From Proteobacteria bacterium DTSAM18 (GTDB taxonomy: Bacteria > Myxococcota_A > UBA796 > GCA-2862545): DNA of 64,000 nt. The notes beneath the pieces were generated by a model. That model did not search any database. It saw nothing but the letters and a program-made list of their open reading frames with translations, and was not told the origin of the DNA. Below, one piece after another: positions 9,634 to 20,200 of this stretch (position 1 is its first letter; each line of letters opens with the position of its first letter). The DNA lies in contig JARACJ010000002.1 in NCBI GenBank assembly GCA_028767165.1, positions 546,431 to 610,430 of the forward strand. Reading direction: 5' to 3'. The position numbers and the translations under genes are program-made.

Positions 9634-10530
9634 TCAGAGGATCAGTCGCCGGCTCCACACGTGGATGTCCTCCAGGCCGCTGCCGATGCGGCAGGAGCGG
9701 GTCATGAGACCTCGCAGGCTGAAGCCCAGCCTCAGGAAGCCCAGGTTCACGCCGGGCTCGGCCGCGCGGGCGAGGGTGAACACCGTGGGAAAGCCCATGT
9801 CCACCAGGTCGCCCATCAGGTCCTTCAGGAGGAACTGCATGAGGCCCCGGCCCCGGTGGTCGGGCCGGGTGGCGCAGTCGGTGAGCTCCGCCGTGCGGGC
9901 CTTCCGCACGAGATCGGCGCAGGCGCAGGCCACGATCTCGCCGCCGTCCTCGACCACCCGGAAGGGCGTGCCCTCCCGGATCTGGTCCCGCACGTAGGCG
10001 GGCATGCCGCTCGGCGTGGGGTACTGCTCGAAGACGTCGTCGATGAGCGTGGCGATGGCCTCGGCGTCGTCTTCGGTCGCCCGTCTCGTGGTCACCGGCT
10101 CACGCTTCTTCGCCGGCGGCGGCACGGAGATCAGGTTGCGGACGGTCTCGATGTCGGAGGACCGCGCACAGCTCCGGCGGGCATCGTCCAGGAAGTGGCC
10201 GAGCACCCAACAGTCCTCCTGGCCCTGGTAGTAGCCGGGGATGCGGGCCTCGAGGACGTAGCCGTAGGCCAGCAGCACCTCGCCCACCTCGGGCCGGACG
10301 AACATCACCACCCGCGAGCGGCCCCGCTCCTTCGCGAGGGCCAGCAGCCGGCGGCCGAGGCGCGCGGGATCGACCGGGCGCGGGTGATCACACCGGATGC
10401 GTCCGGAGTAGGCGTCGTCCTTGACGCGGACGTCGTCGACGCGAATCCAGCGATACCGGGGGGTCGGATCGGAGGGGCTCAGGGGACGGGGTGGTGTCGA
10501 GGACGCCCCGCTGTGGCTCTCGGTCTGCAT
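9634..10530 (-). CDS. ablB: Beta-lysine N6-acetyltransferase
   Basis: A 298-residue GNAT-family enzyme. The C-terminal half carries the acetyl-CoA-binding pattern TDCATRPDHRGRGLMQFLL, the R/Q-x-x-G-x-G/A loop of GNATs. The N-terminal half has the RVVMFVRPEVGEVLLAYGY and IPGYYQGQEDCWVLG segments seen in AblB proteins. AblB acetylates beta-lysine, made by AblA, to N(epsilon)-acetyl-beta-lysine, a compatible solute that accumulates at high salinity. Its ATG overlaps the ablA stop by one base (TGATG), so the two are co-translated. The assignment rests on both the sequence pattern and this pairing. No cofactor motif suggests another role. Confidence 0.88.
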   Translation of the reverse strand: MQTESHSGASSTPPRPLSPSDPTPRYRWIRVDDVRVKDDAYSGRIRCDHPRPVDPARLGRRLLALAKERGRSRVVMFVRPEVGEVLLAYGYVLEARIPGYYQGQEDCWVLGHFLDDARRSCARSSDIETVRNLISVPPPAKKREPVTTRRATEDDAEAIATLIDDVFEQYPTPSGMPAYVRDQIREGTPFRVVEDGGEIVACACADLVRKARTAELTDCATRPDHRGRGLMQFLLKDLMGDLVDMGFPTVFTLARAAEPGVNLGFLRLGFSLRGLMTRSCRIGSGLEDIHVWSRRLIL

Positions 10531-11912
10531 CAGTGCACCGGTCCGAAGCCGGCCTGCTCGACGGCGGTCTGGACGATCCGCTCCCGCAGCACCGGGTGGT
10601 TCCATGCCCTGCGGGCCTCGGGGCTGAGCTCCCGCAGGGGGTCGAAGTAGAAGTAGGGGGTGGTGTCGTCCACGTTGGGGGAGCGGAACACCGCGATACC
10701 GAGCTCCCGGTTGTAGTACTCGAAGCTGTGGGCGTCGCGCTTGCCGCCACCGCCCTCGGCGTCGCACACGAAGGTGGGCGTGTTGAAGCCGGCGGTACTG
10801 CCCCGGACGGCCTTCTCGATCTCGAGGGCCGTGTCGAGGGTGGTCCGAAGGGTCTCCACGCCGGGCACCATGTCGTGGGTGTACACGTAGTAGGGGTGCA
10901 CGTTGACGTGGGACAGCCGCTTCACGAGGGTGCGCATGGTGTCCGGGTCGTCGTTGACGCCGGCCTGCAGCACCGACTGGTTGCGCACCGTGATGCCCCG
11001 CTCGAAGAGCATGGCCATCGACCGCTCCGTGGCCGCGGTGATCTCCCGGGGGTGGTTGGCGTGGGTGTGCACGGCGATGTGGACGCCCTGCCTGCGCGCC
11101 TTCTGTGCGTAGTGGGTCAGCGTGTCGAGCCACTTCTCGTCGCCGGTGATCTTCTGGGGCATGATCGCGAGGCCCTTGGTGGCCAGGCGGATGCGCCGGA
11201 TGTGGGGGATCGCCAGCAGGTTGTCGAAGATCACCTGCAGCTTGCCCGCGCTGAGCAGGTAGGCATCGCCGCCGGAGACCACGACGTCCTCCACCTGCGG
11301 CGTGTTGCGGAGGTACTCGAAGGCCTGCTCCCACCGGGCGTTGCTGGCGCCGAGGGAGATCTTGTCGACGGCGTCGGTGTCGGAGCCGATCGCGTAGGAA
11401 CGGGTGCAGAAGCGGCAGTAGACGGGGCAGACGTCGAGCGCGAGGAACAGCACCTTGTCGGGGTAGCGGTGCACGAGGCCGGGCACGGGGGCGTCGCGCT
11501 GCTCTCCGAGGGAGTCCAGCTTCGACATGGGGTGGTTCGGCTCGATCTCCCGGGCCAGGGGGATGAACTGGCGACGCAGCGGATCCTCCCAGGGGTTGGC
11601 CCAGTCGATGAGACTGAAGACGTAGGGCGTCAGGCGCATGACCATGGGCGCCTTGCGGATGGCCTCGTCGACCTCTTGCAGGAACGCCTCCGATGCCCGG
11701 TCGCCGAGGAGGTCCCGCATCTGGGACACCTTCCGCACGCTGTTCCGGATCTGCCACTTGGGGTCGTGGAAGGTGGCTTCCGAGGCGTCGGACCACGCCG
11801 GGATGCGCGCCTGCCACCAGGGTCCGTCGAGGAGCTGGCGGTGGCGGAGATCGGGGCCGGTCTGGGGAGCGTGGAGGTCGGCGGAGGTGGGGAGGGGCGT
11901 GTTCGTCTGCAT
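10530..11912 (-). CDS. ablA: L-lysine 2,3-aminomutase
   Basis: A 460-residue radical-SAM, PLP-dependent enzyme that converts L-lysine to L-beta-lysine. The [4Fe-4S] cluster motif CPVYCRFC gives Cys162, Cys166 and Cys169. VSGGDAYLL is the S-adenosylmethionine-binding GGD/GGE-type motif. The length matches the family (about 420-470). With ablB directly downstream, the pathway is osmolyte synthesis rather than lysine fermentation, since no other fermentation genes are nearby. The start has GAGGA 7 nt upstream; that site lies within the inverted repeat at 11916-11936, so translation may be controlled. Known mainly from methanogens and some halotolerant bacteria. Confidence 0.95.
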   Translation of the reverse strand: MQTNTPLPTSADLHAPQTGPDLRHRQLLDGPWWQARIPAWSDASEATFHDPKWQIRNSVRKVSQMRDLLGDRASEAFLQEVDEAIRKAPMVMRLTPYVFSLIDWANPWEDPLRRQFIPLAREIEPNHPMSKLDSLGEQRDAPVPGLVHRYPDKVLFLALDVCPVYCRFCTRSYAIGSDTDAVDKISLGASNARWEQAFEYLRNTPQVEDVVVSGGDAYLLSAGKLQVIFDNLLAIPHIRRIRLATKGLAIMPQKITGDEKWLDTLTHYAQKARRQGVHIAVHTHANHPREITAATERSMAMLFERGITVRNQSVLQAGVNDDPDTMRTLVKRLSHVNVHPYYVYTHDMVPGVETLRTTLDTALEIEKAVRGSTAGFNTPTFVCDAEGGGGKRDAHSFEYYNRELGIAVFRSPNVDDTTPYFYFDPLRELSPEARRAWNHPVLRERIVQTAVEQAGFGPVH

Positions 11913-11915
11913 GTA

Positions 11916-11936
11916 GTCCTCAGTTGGTTCGAGGAC
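11916..11936 (-). promoter_or_regulatory. Inverted repeat covering the ablA ribosome binding site
   Basis: GTCCTC (minus strand, 11936-11931) and GAGGAC (11921-11916) form a perfect 6-bp stem with a 9-nt loop, four bases before the ablA ATG. The 3' arm contains the Shine-Dalgarno GAGGA, so folding would hide it. A nearby near-palindrome, TTCGTATGCGAA (about 11942-11953), could be a protein-binding site. Both are seen; the regulatory role is inference. Confidence 0.45.
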
Positions 11937-12044
11937 GACTTATTCGTATGCGAACGATTTTTCAACCCACGGCGCGGGGATCGCACCCGCCGGTAGCGTT
12001 CCTTGGACGCCGGTGACGGCCGGTTGGGGGGGGGGCCGGGAGCC

Positions 12045-13292
12045 TCAGTCCTCCCGCCTCACCAACGACTCCGGCTCGTCCGCCGACACCGCCGGGTGCT
12101 CCTTGTCGAACACAGGCTTCCACCGGGCCACGATCGCATCGATGCGGGCCTGCACACGGGCCTTGGTGACCGCGGGGAGATCGGGGGTCATGGCCATCAC
12201 CATCCAGCCCCAGGTGGGGCCCTCGAGGTCGTCTTCCTCGGGGGAGACGCCGGTGACCACCGTGGCGTTGGTGTACTCCTCGTCGGTGAGGCTGTCGGCC
12301 AGGGTGGCGAGCTGGGCGTCGACGGGCTCGCCGGGGCGGGACTGCACGGTGACCGTGGCGATGCAGGGCAGCTCGATGCAGTCGAGCGCCCGCATCCGGA
12401 AGTCCCCCTGCTCGGTGGACAGGTGGGTGTGGGTGAGCCGGGCGACGCCTTCGCGCTCGAAGGACGCATCGGGGCTCATGAACCAGGGGATGGGCTCCTG
12501 CTCGGCGAGCTGGACCCGGGCCTGCTCGGCCTTCAGGGCGTCCATGAGGGTCCAGGCCTGCTCGCCGAGGCGGTCGATCTTCGTCAGCAGGCGCTTCGTG
12601 CCCGAGCAGCCGCCGGGGGGGATGGGCGAGGTGGCGGGGTAGGGCGACTTCGGCGGACGGATGCCGAGCTCGTCGGGCGTGATGCGGCCCAGGGCCCGGG
12701 TGGCCTGCAGATCCATCTTCTCCTGCAGCTCGGCGGGGTCGACGGACTCGGCCCGCCGGGACCGGCCGATGGCGTAGGTGACGAGGTTCCACCGGTAGGG
12801 GACGCCGTCGAGCCGGGTGTTCACCGATCGCTCCTCGGTGACGAGGATCGGGCCGACCTGGTGGTCGATCAGGGCCTGCTGCCACAGCATCGGGTCGTCC
12901 TCGGGGAGCTGCACGCCGAGGAAGGTGTGGGCGGTGTCGACCGTGAGCAGGCAGACGTCGCGGTCGCAGCTCAGGGCCTGCAGCTGGGTACCGCCGAACT
13001 CGACGAGGGCGTCGAGGAGCGCATCGGGCAGGTCGCGACCGAGGGGCCGGCCGTCGCTGGTGGGGATGCGGGGGGTGTGCTCTCCGCTCTGGATGGTCCG
13101 GCGGCGCGCCAGGGCGGCGATGGTCCAGTCCACGTGGCTGGTCTCGTCTTCCAGGCTGCCGTGCAGGTCGGTCAGCGTGGTGCGGAAGGCATCGCAGGCG
13201 TCGGCCGTGGTGTCGTCGGTGGCCTGGGCCAGGGCCGACAGGGGGAACGACGCGGCCAGCAGGAGGACGGGGGCGGTGCGGAGCGTGTGCAT
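12045..13292 (-). CDS. Secreted protein with two C-x4-C modules
   Basis: A 415-residue exported protein. The N-terminus is a typical Sec signal peptide (about 1-22) with likely cleavage after SALA. Two regions carry cysteine pairs of the same spacing as the 6.3-9.5 kb cluster: LSCDRDVC (Cys109, Cys114) and ALDCIELPC in the C-terminal half. It may be a fused, two-domain relative of those shorter proteins. The ATG at 13292 was chosen because the upstream frame to 13598 has no signal-like start and reads through intergenic DNA. Its Shine-Dalgarno is weak. A run of ten G (12026-12035) lies just after the stop. No known family recognised. Confidence 0.75.
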   Translation of the reverse strand: MHTLRTAPVLLLAASFPLSALAQATDDTTADACDAFRTTLTDLHGSLEDETSHVDWTIAALARRRTIQSGEHTPRIPTSDGRPLGRDLPDALLDALVEFGGTQLQALSCDRDVCLLTVDTAHTFLGVQLPEDDPMLWQQALIDHQVGPILVTEERSVNTRLDGVPYRWNLVTYAIGRSRRAESVDPAELQEKMDLQATRALGRITPDELGIRPPKSPYPATSPIPPGGCSGTKRLLTKIDRLGEQAWTLMDALKAEQARVQLAEQEPIPWFMSPDASFEREGVARLTHTHLSTEQGDFRMRALDCIELPCIATVTVQSRPGEPVDAQLATLADSLTDEEYTNATVVTGVSPEEDDLEGPTWGWMVMAMTPDLPAVTKARVQARIDAIVARWKPVFDKEHPAVSADEPESLVRRED

Positions 13293-13588
13293 GGGGCAGT
13301 CCGTGGGTGGGTCACGCTCCATGGCAACACCGTTGGAGGGTGGAGGCAAGCGGAACGTCGGGCTTCCCTTCAACATCCTTGCGACCTGCCCCCTCGCCCG
13401 ATGCCCGACGCGCCCGGACGGGACACGCGACACCGGAAGGGCGCGACGCGGGGTGTTGAGACCGCTTGTGCGTCGGCTGGAACCGCCACGGGGAGAAACT
13501 GCAGGAACATACGCAGATTCATGTCTGAACGGGGACGAGCTTCCGTTAGGGTGATCCCGTTTCGTACCCTTTTGGATGAGGAGGTCCC
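13293..13588. other. Divergent intergenic region
   Basis: 296 bp between the minus-strand secreted-protein gene and the plus-strand TerB-like gene. It should contain promoters for both. No gene, terminator or strong operator was recognised. The part nearest 13589 becomes less GC-rich, as expected for a promoter, but no reliable -35/-10 pair could be named. Confidence 0.5.
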
Positions 13589-14350
13589 GTGAATACACCT
13601 GTCGTCGAACGCCCCCGCATGATGTGTCCCCACTGCATGGCGGAGCCCATGGACTCCAGCTCCCCGGTGCCGTGGGTGCGCGGTGTCGTGGTGGCGATGA
13701 TGTTCGGTTGGCGCACCGAGGTGGGCTGCAACACCTGCGTGCGCGCCGCCCACCGATCCGAGGCGGCGAAGTCGGCCCTCATCGGCTGGTTCTCGCTGTA
13801 CGCGGTGTTCATCAACCCGGTGCTCATCGCCTACAACCTGCTGATGGGCTTCGTGAAGGGCAAGAACCCCGACAAGGTCGATCGCATGCTGGAGAAGGCG
13901 GGCCTGGGCTCCGCCGAGGTGAGCTACACGGCCGCCTGCTACGGGCTCGGCGCCGCCATGATCTCCGCCGATGGCAAGGTCGAGAAGAGCGAGCTGCGCA
14001 CGGCGGCTGCCCTCGGTGATGCCCTCGTGCCGAACTTCGACCTGATGGACTTCACGGCGACGGTCAAGGAGCAGAAGCTGCTCCCGAGCCCGGCGATCCT
14101 GGCCCAGATGCTCGAGCCGGAGCTGACGATCGCCGAGAAGGAGCGCCTCGTGGCCTACCTCACGGCCATCACGGTGGCCGACGGCAAGATCGACCGCAAG
14201 GAGGTCGAGCTCCTCGAGGTCGTGGTGGAGAAGATCGGGCTGCCGGTCGAGGGGGGAGACGTCCTCGCGTACGGCCAGAGGATGATGCAGCGCTACGCGC
14301 AGTCCGAGCAGTCGGCGGAAGAGCGCCTGATGGCCCTCGCCGACAGCTGA
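13589..14350 (+). CDS. Zinc-ribbon, membrane and TerB-like domain protein
   Basis: A 253-residue protein. The N-terminus has two cysteine pairs (CPHC at 13-16 and CNTC near 50) that look like a zinc ribbon. A hydrophobic stretch with one or two helices follows (about 65-92). The C-terminal 140 residues contain two TerB-type repeats, AMISADGKVEKSELRTA and ITVADGKIDRKEVELLE, with the Asp-Gly metal-binding pattern. TerB-like domains occur in tellurite resistance and stress proteins and as membrane-linked modules. It starts at GTG with an excellent GAGGAGG 5 nt upstream. Two other TerB-like genes lie at 53634 and 60215. The precise role is unknown. Confidence 0.8.
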   Translation: MNTPVVERPRMMCPHCMAEPMDSSSPVPWVRGVVVAMMFGWRTEVGCNTCVRAAHRSEAAKSALIGWFSLYAVFINPVLIAYNLLMGFVKGKNPDKVDRMLEKAGLGSAEVSYTAACYGLGAAMISADGKVEKSELRTAAALGDALVPNFDLMDFTATVKEQKLLPSPAILAQMLEPELTIAEKERLVAYLTAITVADGKIDRKEVELLEVVVEKIGLPVEGGDVLAYGQRMMQRYAQSEQSAEERLMALADS

Positions 14351-14368
14351 GGTCGGCGAGATGAACGC

Positions 14369-17101
14369 CTAGGCGGCCTTCCGGGCGGGATCCGGGGAGG
14401 CCGACCTGGGCGGCACCGGCGCGGCATAGCCGATGCCGACCATCATCAGGCCCACCGCCAGGAACGCGACCACCTGCCAGGCGGCGGACAGGGCCGACAG
14501 GTCGACGGCGAACAGCTTGACCACGACCACGCCGAGCAGCGTGGCGCCGCCGATCCACATCGGCCGGCGTGCGCGCGCGTGGCCCATCCACATCGCCGTG
14601 ATGCCCACCAGGGCCCAGGTGACCGACAACAGGGTCTGCCAGAGGTCGGACGCGGCGAGGGACGGCAGGTCGTAGGACGCCTCGCTGAAGGTGGCGACGG
14701 TGCGGGAGAGCACCACGTTGAGCTGCACGAAGGCGGCGGACCACCACAGCGGGGCCGGCAGGCGATGGAGGGACAGCCACAGCAGCCCGATGCCCGCCAG
14801 GTCGAGGGGGTGGAGCAGGGGCAGGTAGGTGGGATCGGTGGGCGCGCCGGCGGTCAGGTGGCCGTCCAGCCAGGCCATGCCCAGCACGGCGCCCAGCAGG
14901 ACCCGGGCCCAGGCGGGGAGACGCCAGGCGGGGAACCGCCGCATCAGGTACAGCCCGGTCACACCCACCAGCAGCGCCACGCCGAGGCTCCAGGTGCTGT
15001 CGAACAGGTCGAGGCCCAGGGGCCAGCCACCGGTGAGCAGCCGTGCGGTGAGCTGGGCCGACTCCAGTGCGGCCACGGCCACGACGCCGGACCCCACCAC
15101 GCCCCGGCCGATGCGGGGAAGGAACCCATCGCCCTGGCTGTGGATCAGCCAGGCGACGGTGCCCAACGCCACCGCCCAGCGACCGGCCGTGAGCGGCTCG
15201 TGCAGGGGCGCGTCCCAGGCGAGCATCACGAACGACAGGGCCACCACGGCCAGGTACGTCCAGGCGACCTGGCGCAGGACGGCGGTGCGGGTGCGCCGTC
15301 CGACAGCATCGGCCCCCACGGCCACCAGGGCGATCCCGGTGGTGACGGCGAGCATGCGGCCGTCGGCGTCGAAGGCATCGGTGGCCTCGGCGATCATCGC
15401 CAGGCTCCACAGGCCCACGCCGCCCAGGGCCAGGGGCCACCTGGCGAGCCATGGGGGCACCCGGAGCACGTCGCCGTCCCGAAGGGCCACGACGCCTGCC
15501 CACAGCGCCGAGCCGGCCACGGCCAGCGCGGCGAAGCGGCCCTGCAGGAACGGACGGGCCGCCGGCTCCACGTCGGGCATGGCGCCCACGATGACGAGGG
15601 CGGAGATCAGCTGCAGCGCGACGCCGGCCCAGGCGGTGAAGGGCTGGCCCTGCCTGCGTCCGAGCCCGATGAGCAGCGCGCCCTCCACGGCCCAGGCGGC
15701 GCCGGTGGCGAGGCCGTCGTCGAGGGCGAAGGGGGCCGCCAGCACGAAGGTGGCGATGGCCAGCCAGGTCAGCGGCCAGGACAGCGAGGTGTAGCGGGGC
15801 TGGGAGGCGCGACGCAGCCACGCCGCCAGGCCCAGGTACACCACCGACGCGCCGAGACAGCTCAGGGCCATGCCCCAGCGGGTGTCGTGGAGCATGGTGC
15901 CCTGCAGGGCGAGGAAGGCGGTGGCGGTGCCGTACAGGAGCGTGCCGTCGACCCAGCCCTTGTGGCCGTCGACCACCTGGTGGCGGGCGCCGAACAGGCC
16001 CATCGCGGTGAACATCAGCGCGAAGGACACGAGGAAGGGCTCCACGCTGGCGAACAGGGCCGGCTCGTAGGACAGGCCACCCCACGCGGCGCCGACGACG
16101 AAGGTGGAGACGAAGCCCAGCAGCTGCAGGGCGCGCCAGGCCCGCTGCCTGGACATCCACAGCAGGCCGGCATTGACCCCGAGGTACCAGGCGAACAGCA
16201 CCACGTGGCTGCCGCTGCCGTCGGAGGCCACCAGGGGCGCCGCGAAGGCGCCGAGGGCGGCGAAGATCGCGAGGGCGAAGCTGTCCTGGGCCAGGGCGAG
16301 CGCGCCGGCGAGGAGCACGAGGCCCACCAGCAGGCCGAACCCGACGGTCAGTGGGATCAGGTGCACCAGGTGCATCGCGGCGAGGGTGGTGATGAACAGC
16401 ACGCCGAGGCCACCGCCCTGCAGGCTGCGGGCGAAGCCGGGCCGGGTGGTGCGCAGCTTCCAGCCGAGGCCGACGCCGGCGCCGCCGAGGCCGGCCGCAC
16501 CGAGCAGGCGCAGCCACACGGGCATCATGCCCACGTCGGCCGCCAGCTTCACCAGCAGGCCGACGCCCACGAGCACGATCACCAGGCCCACCCGCACGAC
16601 CATGTGGGTGCCGGAGAGCAGCTCCCGCAGCTGGGAGAGCAGGTCGGGAGGCGTCCTGGAGACGGTGGCGCCCGGTGCGGGCAGGGGCGTGGGCTTGTGG
16701 GCCGGCGCGGGGCGGTGGGGCCTGGGGGCTTGTCGCGCCGGGGCGGTGGCGGGGGATGCTTGCCGGGTCGGCCGGGGGGCGGGATCGGCGGCGGGAGTCT
16801 CGACCCGGACGGGCGGGGTGGAGGTCTCGACGGGCGCACCGGAGGGCTCCCTCGAGGTGGTGGGCGGCGCCACCTCGCTGGTCTTGGCGCCGTGCTCCAG
16901 CTGCTGCAGCCGGTCGTACAGCCAGCGCAGCTTGTCGTCCTGGGTGTCGATGGTGGCCTGCAGCTGCCGGATCCTGTGGTGGCTCCAGCCAAGCAGCCAG
17001 CCCACGAGGGGACCGGCCACGAACCAGGTGATGGACTCGTCCGCGAGGGCGAAGGCGCTCCCGAGGATCAGGCCGGCGATGAGGAACAGGGCCGCGGTCA
17101 T
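14369..17101 (-). CDS. DUF2339 polytopic membrane protein
   Basis: A 910-residue membrane protein. Residues 1-35 include one helix, followed by a short coiled coil (RQLQATIDTQDDKLRWLYDR), a Pro/Thr-rich linker to about 150, and then a very long hydrophobic region with more than 20 predicted helices. This arrangement is that of DUF2339 proteins, large membrane proteins of unknown function found in many Gram-negative bacteria. The start at 17101 gives a clean N-terminal helix (MTAALFLIAGLI); the longer frame to 17170 adds 23 uncharged-helix-free residues in the divergent promoter. It converges with the TerB-like gene, 18 bp away. The function is not known. Confidence 0.85.
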   Translation of the reverse strand: MTAALFLIAGLILGSAFALADESITWFVAGPLVGWLLGWSHHRIRQLQATIDTQDDKLRWLYDRLQQLEHGAKTSEVAPPTTSREPSGAPVETSTPPVRVETPAADPAPRPTRQASPATAPARQAPRPHRPAPAHKPTPLPAPGATVSRTPPDLLSQLRELLSGTHMVVRVGLVIVLVGVGLLVKLAADVGMMPVWLRLLGAAGLGGAGVGLGWKLRTTRPGFARSLQGGGLGVLFITTLAAMHLVHLIPLTVGFGLLVGLVLLAGALALAQDSFALAIFAALGAFAAPLVASDGSGSHVVLFAWYLGVNAGLLWMSRQRAWRALQLLGFVSTFVVGAAWGGLSYEPALFASVEPFLVSFALMFTAMGLFGARHQVVDGHKGWVDGTLLYGTATAFLALQGTMLHDTRWGMALSCLGASVVYLGLAAWLRRASQPRYTSLSWPLTWLAIATFVLAAPFALDDGLATGAAWAVEGALLIGLGRRQGQPFTAWAGVALQLISALVIVGAMPDVEPAARPFLQGRFAALAVAGSALWAGVVALRDGDVLRVPPWLARWPLALGGVGLWSLAMIAEATDAFDADGRMLAVTTGIALVAVGADAVGRRTRTAVLRQVAWTYLAVVALSFVMLAWDAPLHEPLTAGRWAVALGTVAWLIHSQGDGFLPRIGRGVVGSGVVAVAALESAQLTARLLTGGWPLGLDLFDSTWSLGVALLVGVTGLYLMRRFPAWRLPAWARVLLGAVLGMAWLDGHLTAGAPTDPTYLPLLHPLDLAGIGLLWLSLHRLPAPLWWSAAFVQLNVVLSRTVATFSEASYDLPSLAASDLWQTLLSVTWALVGITAMWMGHARARRPMWIGGATLLGVVVVKLFAVDLSALSAAWQVVAFLAVGLMMVGIGYAAPVPPRSASPDPARKAA

Positions 17102-17266
17102 GCACGCCTCCGGGACAATCCGTGTGCAGTATCGATCAGGCCGCGCTTCGTTTCCCGGCTGGTGACGCAATGTGTCGGAGCGTAGATGGATCCTGACATC
17201 CTGCGGGACGGGGCGGCGGACGTGGTATCACGCGGGAATGGGCGCCTCGCGTCCGGGGGGTTCGTC

Positions 17267-20200
17267 ATGAGGATCTGGGGACTCTGCCTGCTGATCGCGG
17301 CGGTGGGTTGTGGAGGGGGTGAGCTCGTGCCGCCCGACGAGGGACAGGTCGCGTCCCACAGCGCGGGCGCGGTGCGGCGGAGCGACGACGTGCGGATCAC
17401 CTTCCGTGAGGAGGTGGCGCCGGACATCGGCGTGGCGGCACGGGGCATCTCCCTGTCGCCGAAGGTGCCCGGCGAGGTGCGCTGGACCTCGGGCGACACC
17501 CTCGTGTTCACCCCCGAAGCCCCGATGCAGGTGGGCACCTACACGGTGCGGGTCGATCCGGACGTCGCCGAGGGCGCCACGGTCGACCCCTTCTCCTTCC
17601 GCCTGCAGGTGATGCCCACGGATGGCGAGCTGGTCCTCGATCGCCTGGAGCCCACCGAAGGCGGCACCATGGCGCTGTCCGGCACGGTGCGCCTGTCCGA
17701 TCCGCTAGACTGCGACGGCCTGCTCGACGGCCTGTCGGTGCAGGTCGACGGCCGCAGCCACGGGGACTGGGAGGCGGTGTGCGAGGGCCGCAGCGACGCG
17801 CTCGGCTTCCACGTCACCGGTGTGCCGCGGGGCGAGGAGGCGGGCGAGGTGCAGGTCCGCTTCTCCCACCGGGAGCTCGCCGATCCCCTGCAGGGTCGAC
17901 GGGTGGTCCCCGACGCGTCCGACTTCTCCGTCACGTCCGTCCTCGCCACGCTCGACGGGGAGGGGTGTGCGGTGCTGGAGTTCAGCGACCTGATGCAGCC
18001 CGGCCAGGACCCGGACGGCCGGGTGATGTTCGGGGATCGCTCCGCGCAGTCGCTCGTCATCGAGGGGCACCGCGTCACCGCCTGCCACCCCGACTGGCAT
18101 GGGTCCGGCACCCTGGAGGTCACCGGTCTGCGCAACGTCTCCGGTGGCATGATGCCGGAGGCCTTCTCCGAAGAGCTGCAGTTCGAGGTGCCCCTGCCCA
18201 GGGTGGCGTTCGTGGGCACAGGGCAGATCCTCCCCGGCACCGCCGCGCCGTCCGTGCCCGTGCGGGTCAGCGCCCTCGACGGCTTCACGGCGAAGGTCTA
18301 CCGGATCTCCCGCCGCAACCTGCCCCAGTTCTTCCAGGACAACGGCTTCGACGGCGAGGAGAACCTGCGCAAGGTGGCCCGGCCCATCCACACCCAGCAC
18401 GTGGAGCTGCCCCCGGAGCTGCGGGGACGCACCGGCACCGTGGCCCTCGATCTGTCGGCGCTCACCGAGGCCCAAGGCCAGGGGATGTACCGGGTCGAGC
18501 TGACCTTCGACATCCACGACGCGGCGGTCACCTGCGACACCGAGGCGTTCCAGGAGGCACTGACGGCCACCGTGCCCAGCGACGACCCGCTGTGGGAGCC
18601 CTCGTTCTGGGATGGCGCCGGTGGGTTCGAGTGGGAGGAGCGGGACAACCCCTGCCACCCCACCTTCTACAACCCCCACGCCTGGTGGAGCCGGGAGCGC
18701 ACCGATGCCCGCAACCTGATGGTCTCCGATCTGGGCCTCGTGGTGAAGAAGGGCGCCGGCGACGTCCACGTGGTGGTCACGGGCCTCGATGACGCCGCGC
18801 CGCGGGCCGGCGCCTCCGTCGAGGTGCTCGGCTACACCCACGAGGTGCTCGCCGAGGGCACCACCGATGCCCGGGGCATGGTGCGGCTGCCGGTGTCGGA
18901 GGGCAGCCCGTGGCTCGTGCGGGCCACCGACGGCGGCTCCCACATGGTCCTGCGGCTTCCCGAGGGGGGATCGCTGTCCACCAGCCACTTCGACGTGGCG
19001 GGCGCGGTGCCCCAGGACGGCCTCAAGGGTTTCCTGTACGGGGAGCGGGGCGTGTGGCGTCCCGGCGACACCCTGCACCTCACCCTCGCGCTGCAGGGCG
19101 CCGGCCAGTCGGTGCCCGAGGACCACCCGGTGGTCTTCCGCCTGTTCGATCCGCAGGGCGCGGTGGTGGAGCGGGCCCTGGTCACCGACGGGGTCGGTGG
19201 CTTCCATGCCTTCGCGCCCACCACGTCACCCTCTGCGCCCACCGGTACCTGGCGGGTCGAGGCCCGGGTGGGCCAGGCGGCGTTCAGCCGATCCCTGCGC
19301 ATCGATGCCGTGCGCCCCAACCGGCTGAAGATCGAGCTGGCCGGGGGGGAGGATCTGGAGGACGTGGGTCGTGCGCCCTCCCTGGAGGTCCCCCTCTTCG
19401 CCCGGTGGCTCCACGGCGGCACCGCCGGTGACCTCCAGGCGAGCGTGGCCCGCACCCTGATCCCCCGCACCGTGTCCTTCGACGCCTGGTCCGAGTTCAG
19501 CTTCCAGGGACTGGCCGACGCCGAGCTCGTCGAGGAGGAGGAGATCTGGAGCGGCACCCTCGACGCCGGCGGCCACGCCACCGTGCAGGCCGCGTGGGAT
19601 GCCCCGGACGCCGGCGACTTCACCGCCATGCTCACCACCCGCGTCCACGAGCCTGGCGGGCTCTTCAGCGAGCAGCGGCAGTCGGTGCCCCTGTGGAGCC
19701 ACGACACCTACATCGGCATCCGGCCGCCGGCCGGTGACGCGGCCCGGGGCATGCTGCTCACCGACCAGACCCACCAGGTCGATCTCGTGGCGGTCGACGC
19801 CGAGGGCGAGCTGGTGGGCGACCGCACGGTCGACGTGCGCTTGTACGAGATCGACTGGCGCTGGTGGTGGGAGGCCGGGTCGGAGGATCTGGGCGACTAC
19901 GCCGACAGCACCAACCACGAGCCCCTGCGCCAGGAGAAGGTGGAGCTGAAGGGCGGCAAGGGACACTTCGACTTCCAGATCGACTTCCCCGAGTGGGGTC
20001 GGTACCTGATCACCGTCGACGACGGCGAGCGGGTCAGCATGAAGACCCTCTACGTGGACTGGCCGGGATGGGCCGGTCGCTCCGCCGAGGACAACCCCGG
20101 CGGCGCCTCCCTGCTCACCCTCGTGGCCAGCCAGCCCGACGCCCAGGTGGGCGACGAGGTCACGGTGGAGTTCCCCGCCGGCCCCGGTACGCGGGCGCTG

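Noticed and set aside
12026..12035. Run of ten G as a phase-variable tract
   Set aside because: It lies after a stop codon and before no start codon; no gene would be switched.
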